A stretch of DNA of 64,000 nt, taken from NCBI RefSeq assembly GCF_040215105.1, contig NZ_CP157875.1, positions 3,339,501 to 3,403,500 on the forward strand, read 5' to 3'. Both the position numbers and the translations under genes were made by a program. This document shows positions 19,477 to 31,028 of the stretch, piece after piece. How positions within the stretch are numbered: position 1 is the first letter of the stretch; each line of letters starts with the position of its first letter. This stretch comes from Aeromonas veronii (GTDB lineage: Bacteria > Pseudomonadota > Gammaproteobacteria > Enterobacterales > Aeromonadaceae). Under the pieces are notes generated by a model. The model saw nothing but the letters and a program-made list of their open reading frames with translations. It did not search any database and was not told the origin of the DNA.

Positions 19477-19971
19477 AGCACGACCCTTCGCAGGCAGCAG
19501 AGAGTCAGACCTCTTCAATCCAGGGGCGCAGTCGTACAAGCGAATACCTCTTCTTATGGGGGTTTGGCTCCGCCGAGCCGGACGCCTTCTCATCATCCGT
19601 CGGGGCTTGCCTGCGAAACGGCGAGGCCGTACCAAGCGACAGAGGATGAAGGGCCAAAAATGATTGTCGAATAAAGCAACAAGCTGATTTTAGATGATAT
19701 TTAGTCGCCAGACTGCGCAGGTTATCACCTTTGTGACGCGGACCAGGCCTTCGCGAAACGGGCCAGACCGCCCCCTGATTTCCCCTCTTTGCGCACCTTG
19801 CCGGTCGCCAAGATCCGCGAATTGTTGGGGTTTTGTTCAATACGGGCGAAGAAGTCGCCAAACACACTGCTTTTGCGTTTTTCAGGGGAAAAAAGGGTTG
19901 ACGCCCCAGAGCCAGATACGCATAATTCCGGCCGCACAGTGATGAGGCAACGACTCACTGGACGCAAGGTT
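19477..19971. other. Region between the barrel gene and the tRNA array
   Basis: About 495 bases. The first 160 could encode an N-terminal extension of the barrel protein; the rest shows no gene. The last 75 bases hold the tRNA array promoter. Open frames here lack ribosome sites. Confidence 0.55.
19898..19926 (+). promoter_or_regulatory. Promoter of the tRNA array
   Basis: TTGACG (19898-19903) and CATAAT (19921-19926) with a 17-base spacer, followed by a GC-rich discriminator (TCCGGCCGC), as usual for growth-rate and stringently controlled stable RNA promoters. Confidence 0.75.
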
Positions 19972-20048
19972 GGCTATGTAGCTCAGTTGGTTAGAGCATC
20001 GCACTCATAATGCGGGGGTCACAGGTTCGAATCCCGTCATAGCCACCA
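19972..20048 (+). tRNA. tRNA-Met, elongator (anticodon CAT)
   Basis: A 77-base cloverleaf with encoded CCA; anticodon loop CTCATAA, T-loop GGTTCGAATCC. It is like E. coli metT/metU and unlike the initiator tRNA. It is identical to the copy at 20284. Confidence 0.95.
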
Positions 20049-20055
20049 TCTCAGT

Positions 20056-20130
20056 TGGGGTATCGCCAAGCGGTAAGGCAGCGGGTTTTGATCTCGCCAT
20101 CCCTAGGTTCGAATCCTAGTACCCCAGCCA
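20056..20130 (+). tRNA. tRNA-Gln (anticodon TTG)
   Basis: 75 bases, identical to the copies at 12562 and 20171. CCA is encoded. It lies seven bases after tRNA-Met. Confidence 0.95.
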
Positions 20131-20170
20131 TTTTTTAAGATGTTGGACAGTCTCTGTCGGGCATCGCTGT

Positions 20171-20245
20171 TGGGGTATCGCCAAGCGGTAAGGCAGCGGG
20201 TTTTGATCTCGCCATCCCTAGGTTCGAATCCTAGTACCCCAGCCA
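20171..20245 (+). tRNA. tRNA-Gln (anticodon TTG)
   Basis: Third identical 75-base copy with encoded CCA, 40 bases after the previous one. Confidence 0.95.
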
Positions 20246-20283
20246 TTTTTCTGTTCTCTTCCACTCCGGTGGTCGATGACAAC

Positions 20284-20360
20284 GGCTATGTAGCTCAGTT
20301 GGTTAGAGCATCGCACTCATAATGCGGGGGTCACAGGTTCGAATCCCGTCATAGCCACCA
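20284..20360 (+). tRNA. tRNA-Met, elongator (anticodon CAT)
   Basis: Second identical 77-base elongator tRNA-Met with encoded CCA. Confidence 0.95.
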
Positions 20361-20368
20361 TTAATTTT

Positions 20369-20451
20369 GCGGAAGTGGCGAAATTGGTAGACGCACCAGA
20401 TTTAGGTTCTGGCGCTTAGGCGTGAGAGTTCGAGTCTCTCCTTCCGCACCA
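20369..20451 (+). tRNA. tRNA-Leu (anticodon TAG)
   Basis: An 83-base class II tRNA with a long variable arm (CGCTTAGGCG), anticodon TAG in GATTTAGGTT and encoded CCA. It corresponds to E. coli leuW, which also neighbours met and gln tRNA genes. Confidence 0.95.
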
Positions 20452-20471
20452 TTGATAGCAGTACCAAACAG

Positions 20472-20493
20472 ACCAGCTCAGGCTGGTTTTTTT
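20472..20493 (+). terminator. Terminator of the tRNA array
   Basis: ACCAGC-TCAG-GCTGGT stem followed by seven T, 20 bases after tRNA-Leu. Confidence 0.85.
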
Positions 20494-20596
20494 GTGCCCG
20501 TCTTTCGGCAACCCGCTTCATGCCCCCGCGCTCAACCCATGCCCGCCAACGACTGATCGGCGGCGCCTCCACTCCCGCCATCTCCCATCCGGCCAT

Positions 20597-20619
20597 AAAA
20601 AAAGCGGCCCGCAGGCCGC
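20597..20619 (-). terminator. Terminator of the YfbS-like transporter gene
   Basis: On the minus strand GCGGCC-TGCG-GGCCGC is followed by seven T, 18 bases after the stop. Confidence 0.85.
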
Positions 20620-20636
20620 CTCTTATCCCTCACCCG

Positions 20637-22469
20637 TCAGAACGGGAAGAACCAGGGGATGGCGATGACGCTCACCACCATCACCAGCAGGGTAAAGGGC
20701 ACCCCGATGCGGATGAAATCCACGAACTTGTAGTTGCCAGGGCCCAGCACCAGGGTGTTGACCGGTGACGAGACCGGCGTCATGAAGGCGGCGGATGCGG
20801 CGATGGCGATGGTCATGGCGAAGGGATAGGGAGAAACCCCCATCTGCTGCGCCGTACCAAGGGCAATGGGGGCCATCAGCACGGCGGTGGCGGTGTTGGA
20901 GATAAAGAGCCCGATGACGGCGCACAGCACGAACAGGCTCGCCAGCATCACCCTTGGTCCCATCTCTCCCACGGCGCTGATGAGGGCGCCGACGATGAGA
21001 TCCACCCCGCCGGTCTTTTGCAGCGCCAGGGCAAAGGGCAACATGCCGACGATGAGGATCAGGGTGGGCCAGTGAATGGACTTGTAGGCGCTCTCCAGAT
21101 CGATGCAGCGGAACTTGCCCATCAACAGGCAGGCGATGAGCGCCGCGATGACGTTGGGCACCGGATCCGTCACCATCAGGGCAATCATGACGCCGAGGCA
21201 GATCAGGGCATGGATCGCCTGACTGCGGGCGGGCGCCATCTCATCCACTTCGGCAGGCAAGCCCAGTAGCAGAAAGTCCCGTACCTTGGCCTGCAACTGG
21301 CGGATCAGACTCCAGTTGCCCACCACCAGCAGGCTGTCCCCCATCTGCAACTCCTCGTCCACCAGCTTGCCGGCGAGAGCCTCGCCACCGCGGCGGATCC
21401 CCACCACACTCAAACCATAATGGGTACGAAACGCCACCTCGCGGATGCTCTTGCCGAGCAGGCGGGATTCGGGGATGAGGGAGACCTCGGCCATGCCCAC
21501 CTCCCGCGCCTGATCGGAGAAATATTCCCCCCGCAATATCATGGGCTCGAGCCGTGCCTCGCTGCAGAACTCGCGGATATCCACCTCGGGATCGGACATG
21601 TCGATGAGCAGCACGTCTTTCGCCTGGAACTCGGTGACGCCGGAGACGGTCACCATCACCCGCCGAAACTTGCGCCAGCGCTCCAGTCCGATGACGTTGG
21701 CGCCGTAGCGGGCCCGCAGTTGCAGCTCGTCCAAGGTCTGACCGATGAGGGGGGAGTCGGGGCGGATCGCCAGGCGGCGGGCTCGCCCGGCCAGCCGGTA
21801 GTCACGAATGAGGTCACGCAATGTGCTGCGCCCCGCCGGTTTGCCCTTGCCCTCTTCCCCGCCCCGCACCAGGCGGTTGCGCATCAGCAGCATGTAGAGC
21901 ACCCCGAGCCCCAGGACCAGCACCCCCATGGGGGTGAAGCCGAAGAAGCCGAAACCCTGGATGCCGTGGCGCATCAGCTCGCTGTTCACCACCATGTTGG
22001 GCGGGGTCGCCACCAGCGTCATCATGCCGCTGATGAGGCCGGCAAACCCCAGCGGCATCATCAGCCGTCCGGCCGGGATCCCCATGCGGTTTGCCACGCT
22101 CAGCACCACGGGGATGAAGATGGCCACCACGCCGGTGCTGCTCATCACCGCCCCCAGGGTCGCGACCGCCACCATCAGGAGCACCAGCAACCGGGTCTCG
22201 CTGTTGCCCGCCACCTTCACCAGCGCATCCCCCACCTGGTAGGCGATGCCGGTGCGCACCAGCCCCTCCCCCACCACGAACAGGGCGGCGATCAGGATGA
22301 CGTTGGGATCGCTGAAGCCCGCCAGCGCCTCCGGCAGGCTCAGGGTGCCGCTCAGCACGAACAGGATGATGATGGAGAGGGCCACCACGTCCATGCGCAC
22401 CTTGTTGGTAATAAACAGATAGATGGCGCCCACCAACATGCAGAGGACCCAGATCAGCTCGGAATTCAC
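20637..22469 (-). CDS. yfbS: SLC13 family permease with two TrkA-C domains (YfbS-like)
   Basis: A 610-residue inner-membrane transporter of the divalent anion:sodium symporter superfamily. The order is an N-terminal membrane half ([20 protein letters not shown] region; [28 protein letters not shown]), two cytosolic RCK/TrkA-C domains (about residues 215-400), and a C-terminal membrane half with [12 protein letters not shown] and [11 protein letters not shown]. Length and sequence match E. coli YfbS (610). The substrate is unknown. The start is GTG 22469 behind AAGGAG. It is a single gene. Confidence 0.88.
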   Translation of the reverse strand: MNSELIWVLCMLVGAIYLFITNKVRMDVVALSIIILFVLSGTLSLPEALAGFSDPNVILIAALFVVGEGLVRTGIAYQVGDALVKVAGNSETRLLVLLMVAVATLGAVMSSTGVVAIFIPVVLSVANRMGIPAGRLMMPLGFAGLISGMMTLVATPPNMVVNSELMRHGIQGFGFFGFTPMGVLVLGLGVLYMLLMRNRLVRGGEEGKGKPAGRSTLRDLIRDYRLAGRARRLAIRPDSPLIGQTLDELQLRARYGANVIGLERWRKFRRVMVTVSGVTEFQAKDVLLIDMSDPEVDIREFCSEARLEPMILRGEYFSDQAREVGMAEVSLIPESRLLGKSIREVAFRTHYGLSVVGIRRGGEALAGKLVDEELQMGDSLLVVGNWSLIRQLQAKVRDFLLLGLPAEVDEMAPARSQAIHALICLGVMIALMVTDPVPNVIAALIACLLMGKFRCIDLESAYKSIHWPTLILIVGMLPFALALQKTGGVDLIVGALISAVGEMGPRVMLASLFVLCAVIGLFISNTATAVLMAPIALGTAQQMGVSPYPFAMTIAIAASAAFMTPVSSPVNTLVLGPGNYKFVDFIRIGVPFTLLVMVVSVIAIPWFFPF

Positions 22470-22744
22470 ACTCGCTCCTTATGTTCAGCTCCACCCAGGC
22501 CTGGCCGGGGCGATCCCATCAGACCACAGCTTGTCTGCCCCCGATTTGTTACATGTCAATAAAGGGGGGCCCATCATCGCATATCAGGGCTCGTGTGCGA
22601 CCGCAAAAAATACTGCCCGCACAGCCCCTTGGCTGCCACGCCACCATACCAGGCGGGGATTGACAGCCAAAAACCCTGCGGCATCCCGCATTTGCCCACT
22701 AAAATAGGCCGGCTTCGCCCTTCCCCCATGCAAAGGAAATGACC

Positions 22745-23467
22745 ATGCACCCATTCGAGTGGTTCAGCATACAGCACACGCTCGTGACCATCCCCCTTGG
22801 CGAGGGTTACGCCATGTCCTGGATCGAGGCCATCGGCACCCTGTTCGGCTTGGCCTGCATCTGGCTCGCCAGTCAGGAGAAGACCATCAACTACCTGTTC
22901 GGCCTCATCAATGTCAGCCTGTTTGCCATCATCTTCTTCCAGATCCAGCTCTACGGCCTGTTGCTGCTGCAGCTGTTCTTCTTCTGCGCCAACCTCTATG
23001 GCTGGTACGCCTGGAGCCGCCCTGCCAACGCCCAGGGGGAGAGCCTGCAGATCCGCTGGCTGAGCAGACCCAAGCTGCTGCTGACGGTACTGGTGAGCGT
23101 CATCGCCATCGCCCTGCTCACCCACTATATCGACCCCGTGTTCGCCGCCCTGGCCCGTACCGCGGTCGCCCTGCTCAACCTGTTTGGCGCAGACCTCGCC
23201 CTCCCCGAGCCCTCCCCCGATGCCTTCCCGTTCTGGGATGCCTGCATGACGGTGCTCTCCGTGGTGGCCCAGATCCTGATGACCCGCAAATACGTGGAGA
23301 ACTGGATCCTCTGGGTGGCCATCAACCTCATCAGCATCGGCGTCTACGCCGCCCAGGGGGTCTATGCCATGTCCCTCGAATACCTGATCCTGCTGTTCGT
23401 CGCCGCCAACGGCACCCGCCTCTGGATGCTGGCCGCCAGACGCTCGCCAACCGGGGCTGCGGCATAA
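22745..23467 (+). CDS. pnuC: Nicotinamide riboside transporter PnuC
   Basis: Inner-membrane facilitator for nicotinamide riboside, used for NAD salvage. The 240-residue product (239 in E. coli) has seven hydrophobic segments and the conserved aromatic motif NLYGWYAW near residue 80, plus TRKYVENWILW near residue 180, which line the substrate site in PnuC structures. ATG 22739 is in frame but only one base from AAAGGA; ATG 22745 has proper spacing. The source of nicotinamide riboside could include the surface nucleotidase at 13912, an inference. Confidence 0.92.
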   Translation: MHPFEWFSIQHTLVTIPLGEGYAMSWIEAIGTLFGLACIWLASQEKTINYLFGLINVSLFAIIFFQIQLYGLLLLQLFFFCANLYGWYAWSRPANAQGESLQIRWLSRPKLLLTVLVSVIAIALLTHYIDPVFAALARTAVALLNLFGADLALPEPSPDAFPFWDACMTVLSVVAQILMTRKYVENWILWVAINLISIGVYAAQGVYAMSLEYLILLFVAANGTRLWMLAARRSPTGAAA

Positions 23468-23541
23468 GGTTGCGGTATCATGCGTGCTGCTGACGGGTCT
23501 GCCCTCGCGGACCCGCTCTTTTCACTCTCACCGGAGATCCC

Positions 23542-23868
23542 ATGCCTGCTCACACAGCCCCCTACCCCGAGTTCACCTTCTTCAGCCGCTTCGTGGATGA
23601 CATTCAGACGGGCCGCAAGACCATCACCATCCGCGACGAGAGCGAGGCCCACTGGCAACCGGGCCAGCGGCTCACCCTCTTCACCAACCCGGAACACAAC
23701 CCTTTCGGCGCCATCGAAGTCATCTCGGTCAGCCCTGTCTCCTTCGAGGCGCTAAATGACGAGCATGCCCGTCAGGAGAACATGACACTCACCGAACTCA
23801 GGCAGGTGATCCGGGACATCTACCCCGCCCTGCCACCCCTCTATGTAATTGAATTCAAGCTGATTTAA
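23542..23868 (+). CDS. yqfB: ASCH domain protein, N4-acetylcytidine amidohydrolase type
   Basis: A 108-residue ASCH-domain protein closely like E. coli YqfB, which hydrolyses N4-acetylcytidine to cytidine. The catalytic pattern is visible: Lys26 and Thr29 in GRKTITIRDESE and the Glu of RQENMTLTELR. ATG 23542 follows CCGGAG. It lies 74 bases after pnuC and may be cotranscribed with it. Confidence 0.92.
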   Translation: MPAHTAPYPEFTFFSRFVDDIQTGRKTITIRDESEAHWQPGQRLTLFTNPEHNPFGAIEVISVSPVSFEALNDEHARQENMTLTELRQVIRDIYPALPPLYVIEFKLI

Positions 23869-23902
23869 TCACCGCGCTGTGAGCCTCCTCACGGCGCCCC
23901 TC

Positions 23903-23930
23903 TTGCCATCCTCGGTGGGTGGCACATAAT
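23903..23930 (+). promoter_or_regulatory. Putative promoter of the esterase gene
   Basis: TTGCCA (23903-23908) and CATAAT (23925-23930) with a 16-base spacer. Initiation would fall near 23937, inside the LexA-type operator. Confidence 0.5.
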
Positions 23931-23932
23931 AA

Positions 23933-23948
23933 CTGTATTTATATACAG
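23933..23948. promoter_or_regulatory. LexA-type SOS box
   Basis: CTGTATTTATATACAG fits the gammaproteobacterial LexA operator CTGT-N8-ACAG, with an AT-rich alternating centre. It overlaps the predicted start of transcription and lies 16 bases before the esterase ATG, a classic repressing position. Confidence 0.85.
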
Positions 23949-23964
23949 CCATTATGGAGACCCC

Positions 23965-24885
23965 ATGCACACCGCTCTCGAACCCGCCATCGCCGAGATA
24001 GTCGATGGCTTCATCGCCGCCGGACGCCCCAAGGCCAGTGAACTGAGCTGGCAGGCCAGGCGGGAAGGCTATCTCGCCTCGGCGCCGCTCGGGGGCGAAC
24101 GGGAGGCGGTCGGCAGCCTGGAGGAGTGGCAGCAGGAGGGGTATGCCGTGCGCCTCTACCGGCCGCAGCAACACATCTCCACCCCTCTCCCCGCCCTCCT
24201 CTATTTCCACGGCGGCTGTTTCGTGAGCGGGGAGTTCGAGACTCACGATCGCCAACTGCGCATGCTGTGCAACCGGGCCCAGGCCCTGGTATTTGCAGTG
24301 CACACCCGCCTCGCCCCGGAACATGTCTATCCCGCCGCCCACGACGATGCCCTGGCAGCCACCCTCGCCATCATGGATCGCCTGCCCGAATGGGGCGGAC
24401 AAGGCAGCCGCCTGATGCTGGCCGGTGACAGTGCCGGCGGTCATCTCGCCCTGGTCACGGCGCTGCGCCTCAAGGCCATGCAGGCCCCCCTGCCCGCGGC
24501 GCTCTGCCTCATCTACCCCATGCTCGACGCCGCCGGGACGAGCGAGAGCTATCGGCGCTTTGGCGAGGATTACCTCATCACCGCCGACATGCTGCAAAGC
24601 GGCTATCGCGCCTATCTGGGGGATCTGTCCATCGTCCACCCAGAGGCGAGCCCTCTGCACCACCCGGAGCTGGCCCGACTCCCGCCGCCCCATATCCTCA
24701 CCGCCGAGTACGATCCCCTGCGCGATGAGGGGGAGGCACTCTACCGCGCCCTGCTCGCGGCCGGCGTGGAGGCGAGCTGCCAGCGTCAGCTCGGCGTCAT
24801 TCACGGCTTCTTCCAGCTGGCGGGCATCAGCCCGGCGGCACGGCAAGCCATCGACCAGGTGGCCACCTTGCTGCGGCATCTCTGA
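23965..24885 (+). CDS. Alpha/beta hydrolase (hormone-sensitive lipase family esterase)
   Basis: A 306-residue carboxylesterase-like enzyme. It has the oxyanion-hole motif YFHGGCF near residue 80, the nucleophile elbow GDSAGGH (Ser near 155), the acid DPLRDEG near 252 and the catalytic His in VIHGFFQ near 282, all in the order of the HSL/Aes family. No signal peptide is seen, so it is cytosolic. GGAG lies five bases before ATG 23965. A LexA-type box in the promoter suggests DNA-damage induction, which is not known for E. coli aes. The natural substrate is unknown. Confidence 0.88.
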   Translation: MHTALEPAIAEIVDGFIAAGRPKASELSWQARREGYLASAPLGGEREAVGSLEEWQQEGYAVRLYRPQQHISTPLPALLYFHGGCFVSGEFETHDRQLRMLCNRAQALVFAVHTRLAPEHVYPAAHDDALAATLAIMDRLPEWGGQGSRLMLAGDSAGGHLALVTALRLKAMQAPLPAALCLIYPMLDAAGTSESYRRFGEDYLITADMLQSGYRAYLGDLSIVHPEASPLHHPELARLPPPHILTAEYDPLRDEGEALYRALLAAGVEASCQRQLGVIHGFFQLAGISPAARQAIDQVATLLRHL

Positions 24886-24945
24886 GTTGGCCCCCTCCGG
24901 CCATTGTGCTAAAAGTGTCTCTTTTGAATCGATAAGGAGCCGAAC

Positions 24946-25296
24946 GTGCTTGAGATAACCAGCCTGCGGGAAGTCATGATGCACGGGGTCGAGTTGTTCC
25001 AATTGCTGCTGGAGCTCATCTCCATCGCCTGCGTGGTCATCGGCCTTGGCAAGACCCTCTGGCTGGCGGCACGGGTGCGGGATCAAGAACCCGGCTTCCC
25101 GCGCATCCGGCTCTGCTTCGGCAGCTGGCTCATCCTGGCGCTGGAGTTCCAGCTCGCCGCTGACATCTTGGCTACCACGGTGGCGCCGAGCAAGGAGGAG
25201 CTGATCCGCCTCGCCATCATCGCGGTGATCCGCACCTTCCTGAACTACTTCCTCGGCAAGGAGCTGGAGGCCCAGACGGGGCGTAAAGAGGCCTGA
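24946..25296 (+). CDS. DUF1622 domain membrane protein
   Basis: A 116-residue protein with an N-terminal hydrophobic helix (VELFQLLLELISIACVVIGL), a second segment (SWLILALEFQLAADIL) and a third near IAIIAVIRTFLNYFLGKELE. The pattern, including ALEFQLAADI and RTxLNYFL, matches the DUF1622 family; the function is unknown. The start is GTG 24946 with AAGGAG six bases upstream. It lies 60 bases after the esterase and could share its transcript and SOS control. Confidence 0.82.
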   Translation: MLEITSLREVMMHGVELFQLLLELISIACVVIGLGKTLWLAARVRDQEPGFPRIRLCFGSWLILALEFQLAADILATTVAPSKEELIRLAIIAVIRTFLNYFLGKELEAQTGRKEA

Positions 25297-25389
25297 GATG
25301 TGTGAAGAAATGGCCGCTTTGGCCACAAAGACGGCATCTGGCCGCCAGATCTGGTAGGGTGGGATTTTCGCCCAAGAGGAATCAGGCCC

Positions 25390-25986
25390 ATGACTGAGCA
25401 GCACCACTTCGAGCAATACGACGCCCTCATCTTCGACATGGATGGCACCCTGGTGGACTCCATGCCCCAGCACCTGGATGCCTGGCAGATCACCAGCGCC
25501 GAGTTCGGCCTGCCGTTCGACAGAACGACTCTCAACGCCTATGGCGGCATCCCCACCCGCAAGATAGTGGCTATCCTGGCCAAACAGCATGGGCTGGAGA
25601 TCGACGTCGAGGCCTTCGCCCGCCGCAAGATTGCGCTCTATCTGGAACACATTGACCAGGTCAGCGTCTTCCCGGCCATGTGGGATCTGGTCAAGCGCCA
25701 CCACGGCAAGATCCCCATGGGCATCGGCACGGGGTCGCCGCGCAATCAGGCCGATCGCATCCTCAAGAGCACCGGTCTCGACGCCTATATCTCGGTGGTG
25801 GTGAGCGCGGACGACGTGGTCAATCACAAGCCCCATCCCGACACCTTCCTGAAAGTGGCCGAGCAGCTGGGGGCCGACCCTGCCCACTGTCTGGTGTTCG
25901 AGGACACCCTGATCGGCATCCAGGCGGGCAAGGCCGGTGGCATGAGCACCATGCTGGCCACCGAGGGGGAGCTGCAACCCGCCTGA
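25390..25986 (+). CDS. yqaB: HAD-family beta-phosphoglucomutase-like phosphatase (YqaB type)
   Basis: A 198-residue HAD hydrolase with FDMDGTLVDSM (nucleophile and acid Asp at residues 16 and 18), the GTGSPR motif, the Lys of NHKPHPDTF and the acidic FEDTLIGIQAG. It resembles E. coli YqaB, which dephosphorylates fructose 1-phosphate and other sugar phosphates. Specificity is not readable from sequence. ATG 25390 follows AGAGGAA. It ends at a bidirectional terminator. Confidence 0.85.
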   Translation: MTEQHHFEQYDALIFDMDGTLVDSMPQHLDAWQITSAEFGLPFDRTTLNAYGGIPTRKIVAILAKQHGLEIDVEAFARRKIALYLEHIDQVSVFPAMWDLVKRHHGKIPMGIGTGSPRNQADRILKSTGLDAYISVVVSADDVVNHKPHPDTFLKVAEQLGADPAHCLVFEDTLIGIQAGKAGGMSTMLATEGELQPA

Positions 25987-26002
25987 TCCCGGTTTTTGCC
26001 AT

Positions 26003-26030
26003 AAAAAAACGCCCCACCGGGGCGTTTTTT
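26003..26030. terminator. Bidirectional terminator between yqaB and the DUF1338 gene
   Basis: AAACGCCCC / GGGGCGTTT stem with A and T runs on both sides; it lies between convergent genes. Confidence 0.9.
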
Positions 26031-26044
26031 AGCATCAATGACTG

Positions 26045-26842
26045 CTACATGGCGTTGGTGGATTCGAAAATCTTGTCCGCCGAGGCTTCCACGAAGCCCG
26101 GGTATAGCACGCCGTCCGCCTGGGGGTAGCGCAGGGCAAACTCGTAGAAGCAGCTCGGGATGGGACGCACACCATCGCTGAAAGCGACATCGGCCTTGTC
26201 CGCCATGGTGGAGGATTGCTCCAGCATCACCTCGGCGTCCCCCTTCACCTCGCCGCCCACGCCGTTCAGCACGAAACCGGCGGCTTTGAGCGCAGCGTTC
26301 ACTTGCAAGATGGTGTCGAAGTCCGCCAGGCGGTTGATATTGACCGTGAAGTGGTTGGCGCGGTAACCCCAGGCCGCCATCCAGGCCGCATACTCGCTCT
26401 CGGCCAGCAGGGTCTGGTAATCGGCCCAGGAGACCTGCCAGGGAGCGCCGGCGTAGAGGAAGGCCTGGGTATCGGTCAGGTGCGTCGGCACCTGGGCCAC
26501 CAGCCTGTGGATGATGGCCTGGACAGGCTCGGAGAGCTCCTCCACCTTCAACTCGCTGATGAACACCTTGGGGGCGTCCGGATCGGCATGTTCGAAGTGC
26601 TTGGCGTAGAGCTTCTTCGCCTTGAACACATACTCGCCCTTCTCCTCGTACCCCAGGGCACGGAAGTGGGCCGCCAGCCTCTCCAGCCCCAGACCCGGCA
26701 GGTTGTAGGTTCGAAACGCGACGTGATCGTTGATGATGGGAGCACCGCCGCCCAGCAGCTGATGAACCTTGTGAGCACTGGGGGTGACTTGAATGTAGTT
26801 GTCCCACAGATGGTCAAACAGGGTCTCGATATCCTTTTGCAT
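26045..26842 (-). CDS. DUF1338 domain-containing protein
   Basis: A 265-residue protein of the DUF1338 superfamily, which includes the iron(II)-dependent 2-oxoadipate dioxygenase/decarboxylase HglS. Candidate metal ligands are His40 (INDHVAFRTY), His164 (YRANHFTVNI) and Glu234 (CFYEFALRYP). It lies 58 bases downstream of astD on the same strand, as I recall for the Vibrio homologue, so it is probably part of the arginine succinyltransferase operon. Its substrate is unknown; a role on a keto or dicarboxylic acid is a guess. AAAGGAA-type ribosome site before ATG 26842. Confidence 0.82.
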   Translation of the reverse strand: MQKDIETLFDHLWDNYIQVTPSAHKVHQLLGGGAPIINDHVAFRTYNLPGLGLERLAAHFRALGYEEKGEYVFKAKKLYAKHFEHADPDAPKVFISELKVEELSEPVQAIIHRLVAQVPTHLTDTQAFLYAGAPWQVSWADYQTLLAESEYAAWMAAWGYRANHFTVNINRLADFDTILQVNAALKAAGFVLNGVGGEVKGDAEVMLEQSSTMADKADVAFSDGVRPIPSCFYEFALRYPQADGVLYPGFVEASADKIFESTNAM

Positions 26843-26900
26843 CTCTCTTTCCTTTGATTGCGGGTACAGACAAGGGCACCAGTTCAGTGCCCCTTTGTGA

Positions 26901-28388
<1,488 letters not shown>

Positions 28389-28437
28389 TCACAGGCAGCC
28401 GAGGCTGCCTGCTGCATGTGCTGTGGTATCGGGCCGC

Positions 28438-29457
28438 TTATTCCAGATCGACGACGCGCACCATGTCGCCATTTTCCACCTTGAGGGCGGCCGCCATCTT
28501 GGGGGGGATGATGGCTTCGTGCTTGTCCAGATCGACCCGGATGTTGCCGTAACAGGCGCGGTACTGCTCGAAACGGGTATTGCAGATGAGATAGGTGTGG
28601 CCGCCGATGGGCTCCCCCACTAGCACCGCCAGCTTCTGGCTGCGGCGCACGCTGCGGATGTGCTTCACGTCGCACTCGACGGTGGGACCCGCATCGAAGA
28701 TGTCCACGTAACCGCGATTCACGAAGCCCTCGTCCTGCAGCATCTTGATGGCCGGACGGGTCTTCTCGTGGGTCTGGCCGATGACGGCGCGCGCCTCGTT
28801 GCTTAGCAGGTTGACGTAGATGGGGTACTTGGGCATCAGCTCGGCGATGAAGCGCTTCTTGCCGATGCCGGTGAGATAGTCGACGGTGGGAAAATCCATC
28901 GAGAAGAAGTGCTTTTGCAGCCACTCATAAAACGGGCTGTGACCGTTGCCATCGGAGACGCCGCGCATCTCGGCAAAGACGGTGGTATCAAACAGCTCGG
29001 GGTGTTCGGCCATGAACAGGAAACGGTGCTTGGAGAGCAGCCGGCCGTTGAGCCCTTCCCGGGCGCATTCGCGCAGAAACAGGGTGCACAGCTCGGAGTT
29101 GCCGGTGTAGTCGTTGGAGAGGGTCAGCGTCTCCACCACGTTGTAGATGCCGAGCTTGGGGGAAGAGTGCACCACCTTGCCGATGTGATAGTTGTAAAAC
29201 GGTTGGGACAGGCCGACGGCGGCGTCGATGGCGCAGGTGCCGACCATCTCGCCGGTCTCCATGTCTTCGGCCACGAAGAAATAGAGGCAGTCTCCCTTGC
29301 CGGCGGGCTTGTCTAGGAAGGTCTGGGTGGATGCATCGATCTTGCGTTGCAGCAACTCGTCGTTGACCGGCAATGAAGTCATGCCGGTGCCGGATTCGAT
29401 GGCACAGGTTTTGAGGCCGGCGAAGTCGCGCTGCTCGATAGGACGGATAACCAACAT
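28438..29457 (-). CDS. astA: Arginine N-succinyltransferase
   Basis: Transfers succinyl from succinyl-CoA to arginine, the first step of the AST pathway. The 339-residue product begins MLVIRPIEQRDFAGLKTCA in outline, as in the AstA family, and has GNSELCTLFLRECAR and HIRSVRRSQ. It lies 75 bases after the aminotransferase gene and before astD. Confidence 0.94.
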   Translation of the reverse strand: MLVIRPIEQRDFAGLKTCAIESGTGMTSLPVNDELLQRKIDASTQTFLDKPAGKGDCLYFFVAEDMETGEMVGTCAIDAAVGLSQPFYNYHIGKVVHSSPKLGIYNVVETLTLSNDYTGNSELCTLFLRECAREGLNGRLLSKHRFLFMAEHPELFDTTVFAEMRGVSDGNGHSPFYEWLQKHFFSMDFPTVDYLTGIGKKRFIAELMPKYPIYVNLLSNEARAVIGQTHEKTRPAIKMLQDEGFVNRGYVDIFDAGPTVECDVKHIRSVRRSQKLAVLVGEPIGGHTYLICNTRFEQYRACYGNIRVDLDKHEAIIPPKMAAALKVENGDMVRVVDLE

Positions 29458-29532
29458 AATGACAACTCCCTTTCATTGACGACAGGTGGGGTCCCGGCTC
29501 CTGCCGGGAGGGCTCCCCACCTCAACTGCGGA

Positions 29533-30789
<1,257 letters not shown>

Positions 30790-31028
30790 TCAAAAGTTAA
30801 ATCCGTGTAAACGTGGCGGAATTATCACAGAAAAAAAGCAAAAAGTCTGCAACATCCCGGCCTATGAGGAACATTATTCGATTGCCCGTGAGATTTTAGG
30901 CAACCGCATTGCATAACGGCTCAGGGGGTGTTGGCAAGAGATAATTTGGGCTGGCGGAGAGGTGAATAAAGTCTCAGGGAGATTATTTTTGGCCTCATGT
31001 CGATTCTGAGACCAGGATCACGATTTTT

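Noticed and set aside
23869-25977. A 702-codon minus-strand open frame across the esterase, DUF1622 and yqaB genes
   Set aside because: The three plus-strand genes have motifs and ribosome sites; the antisense frame has neither.
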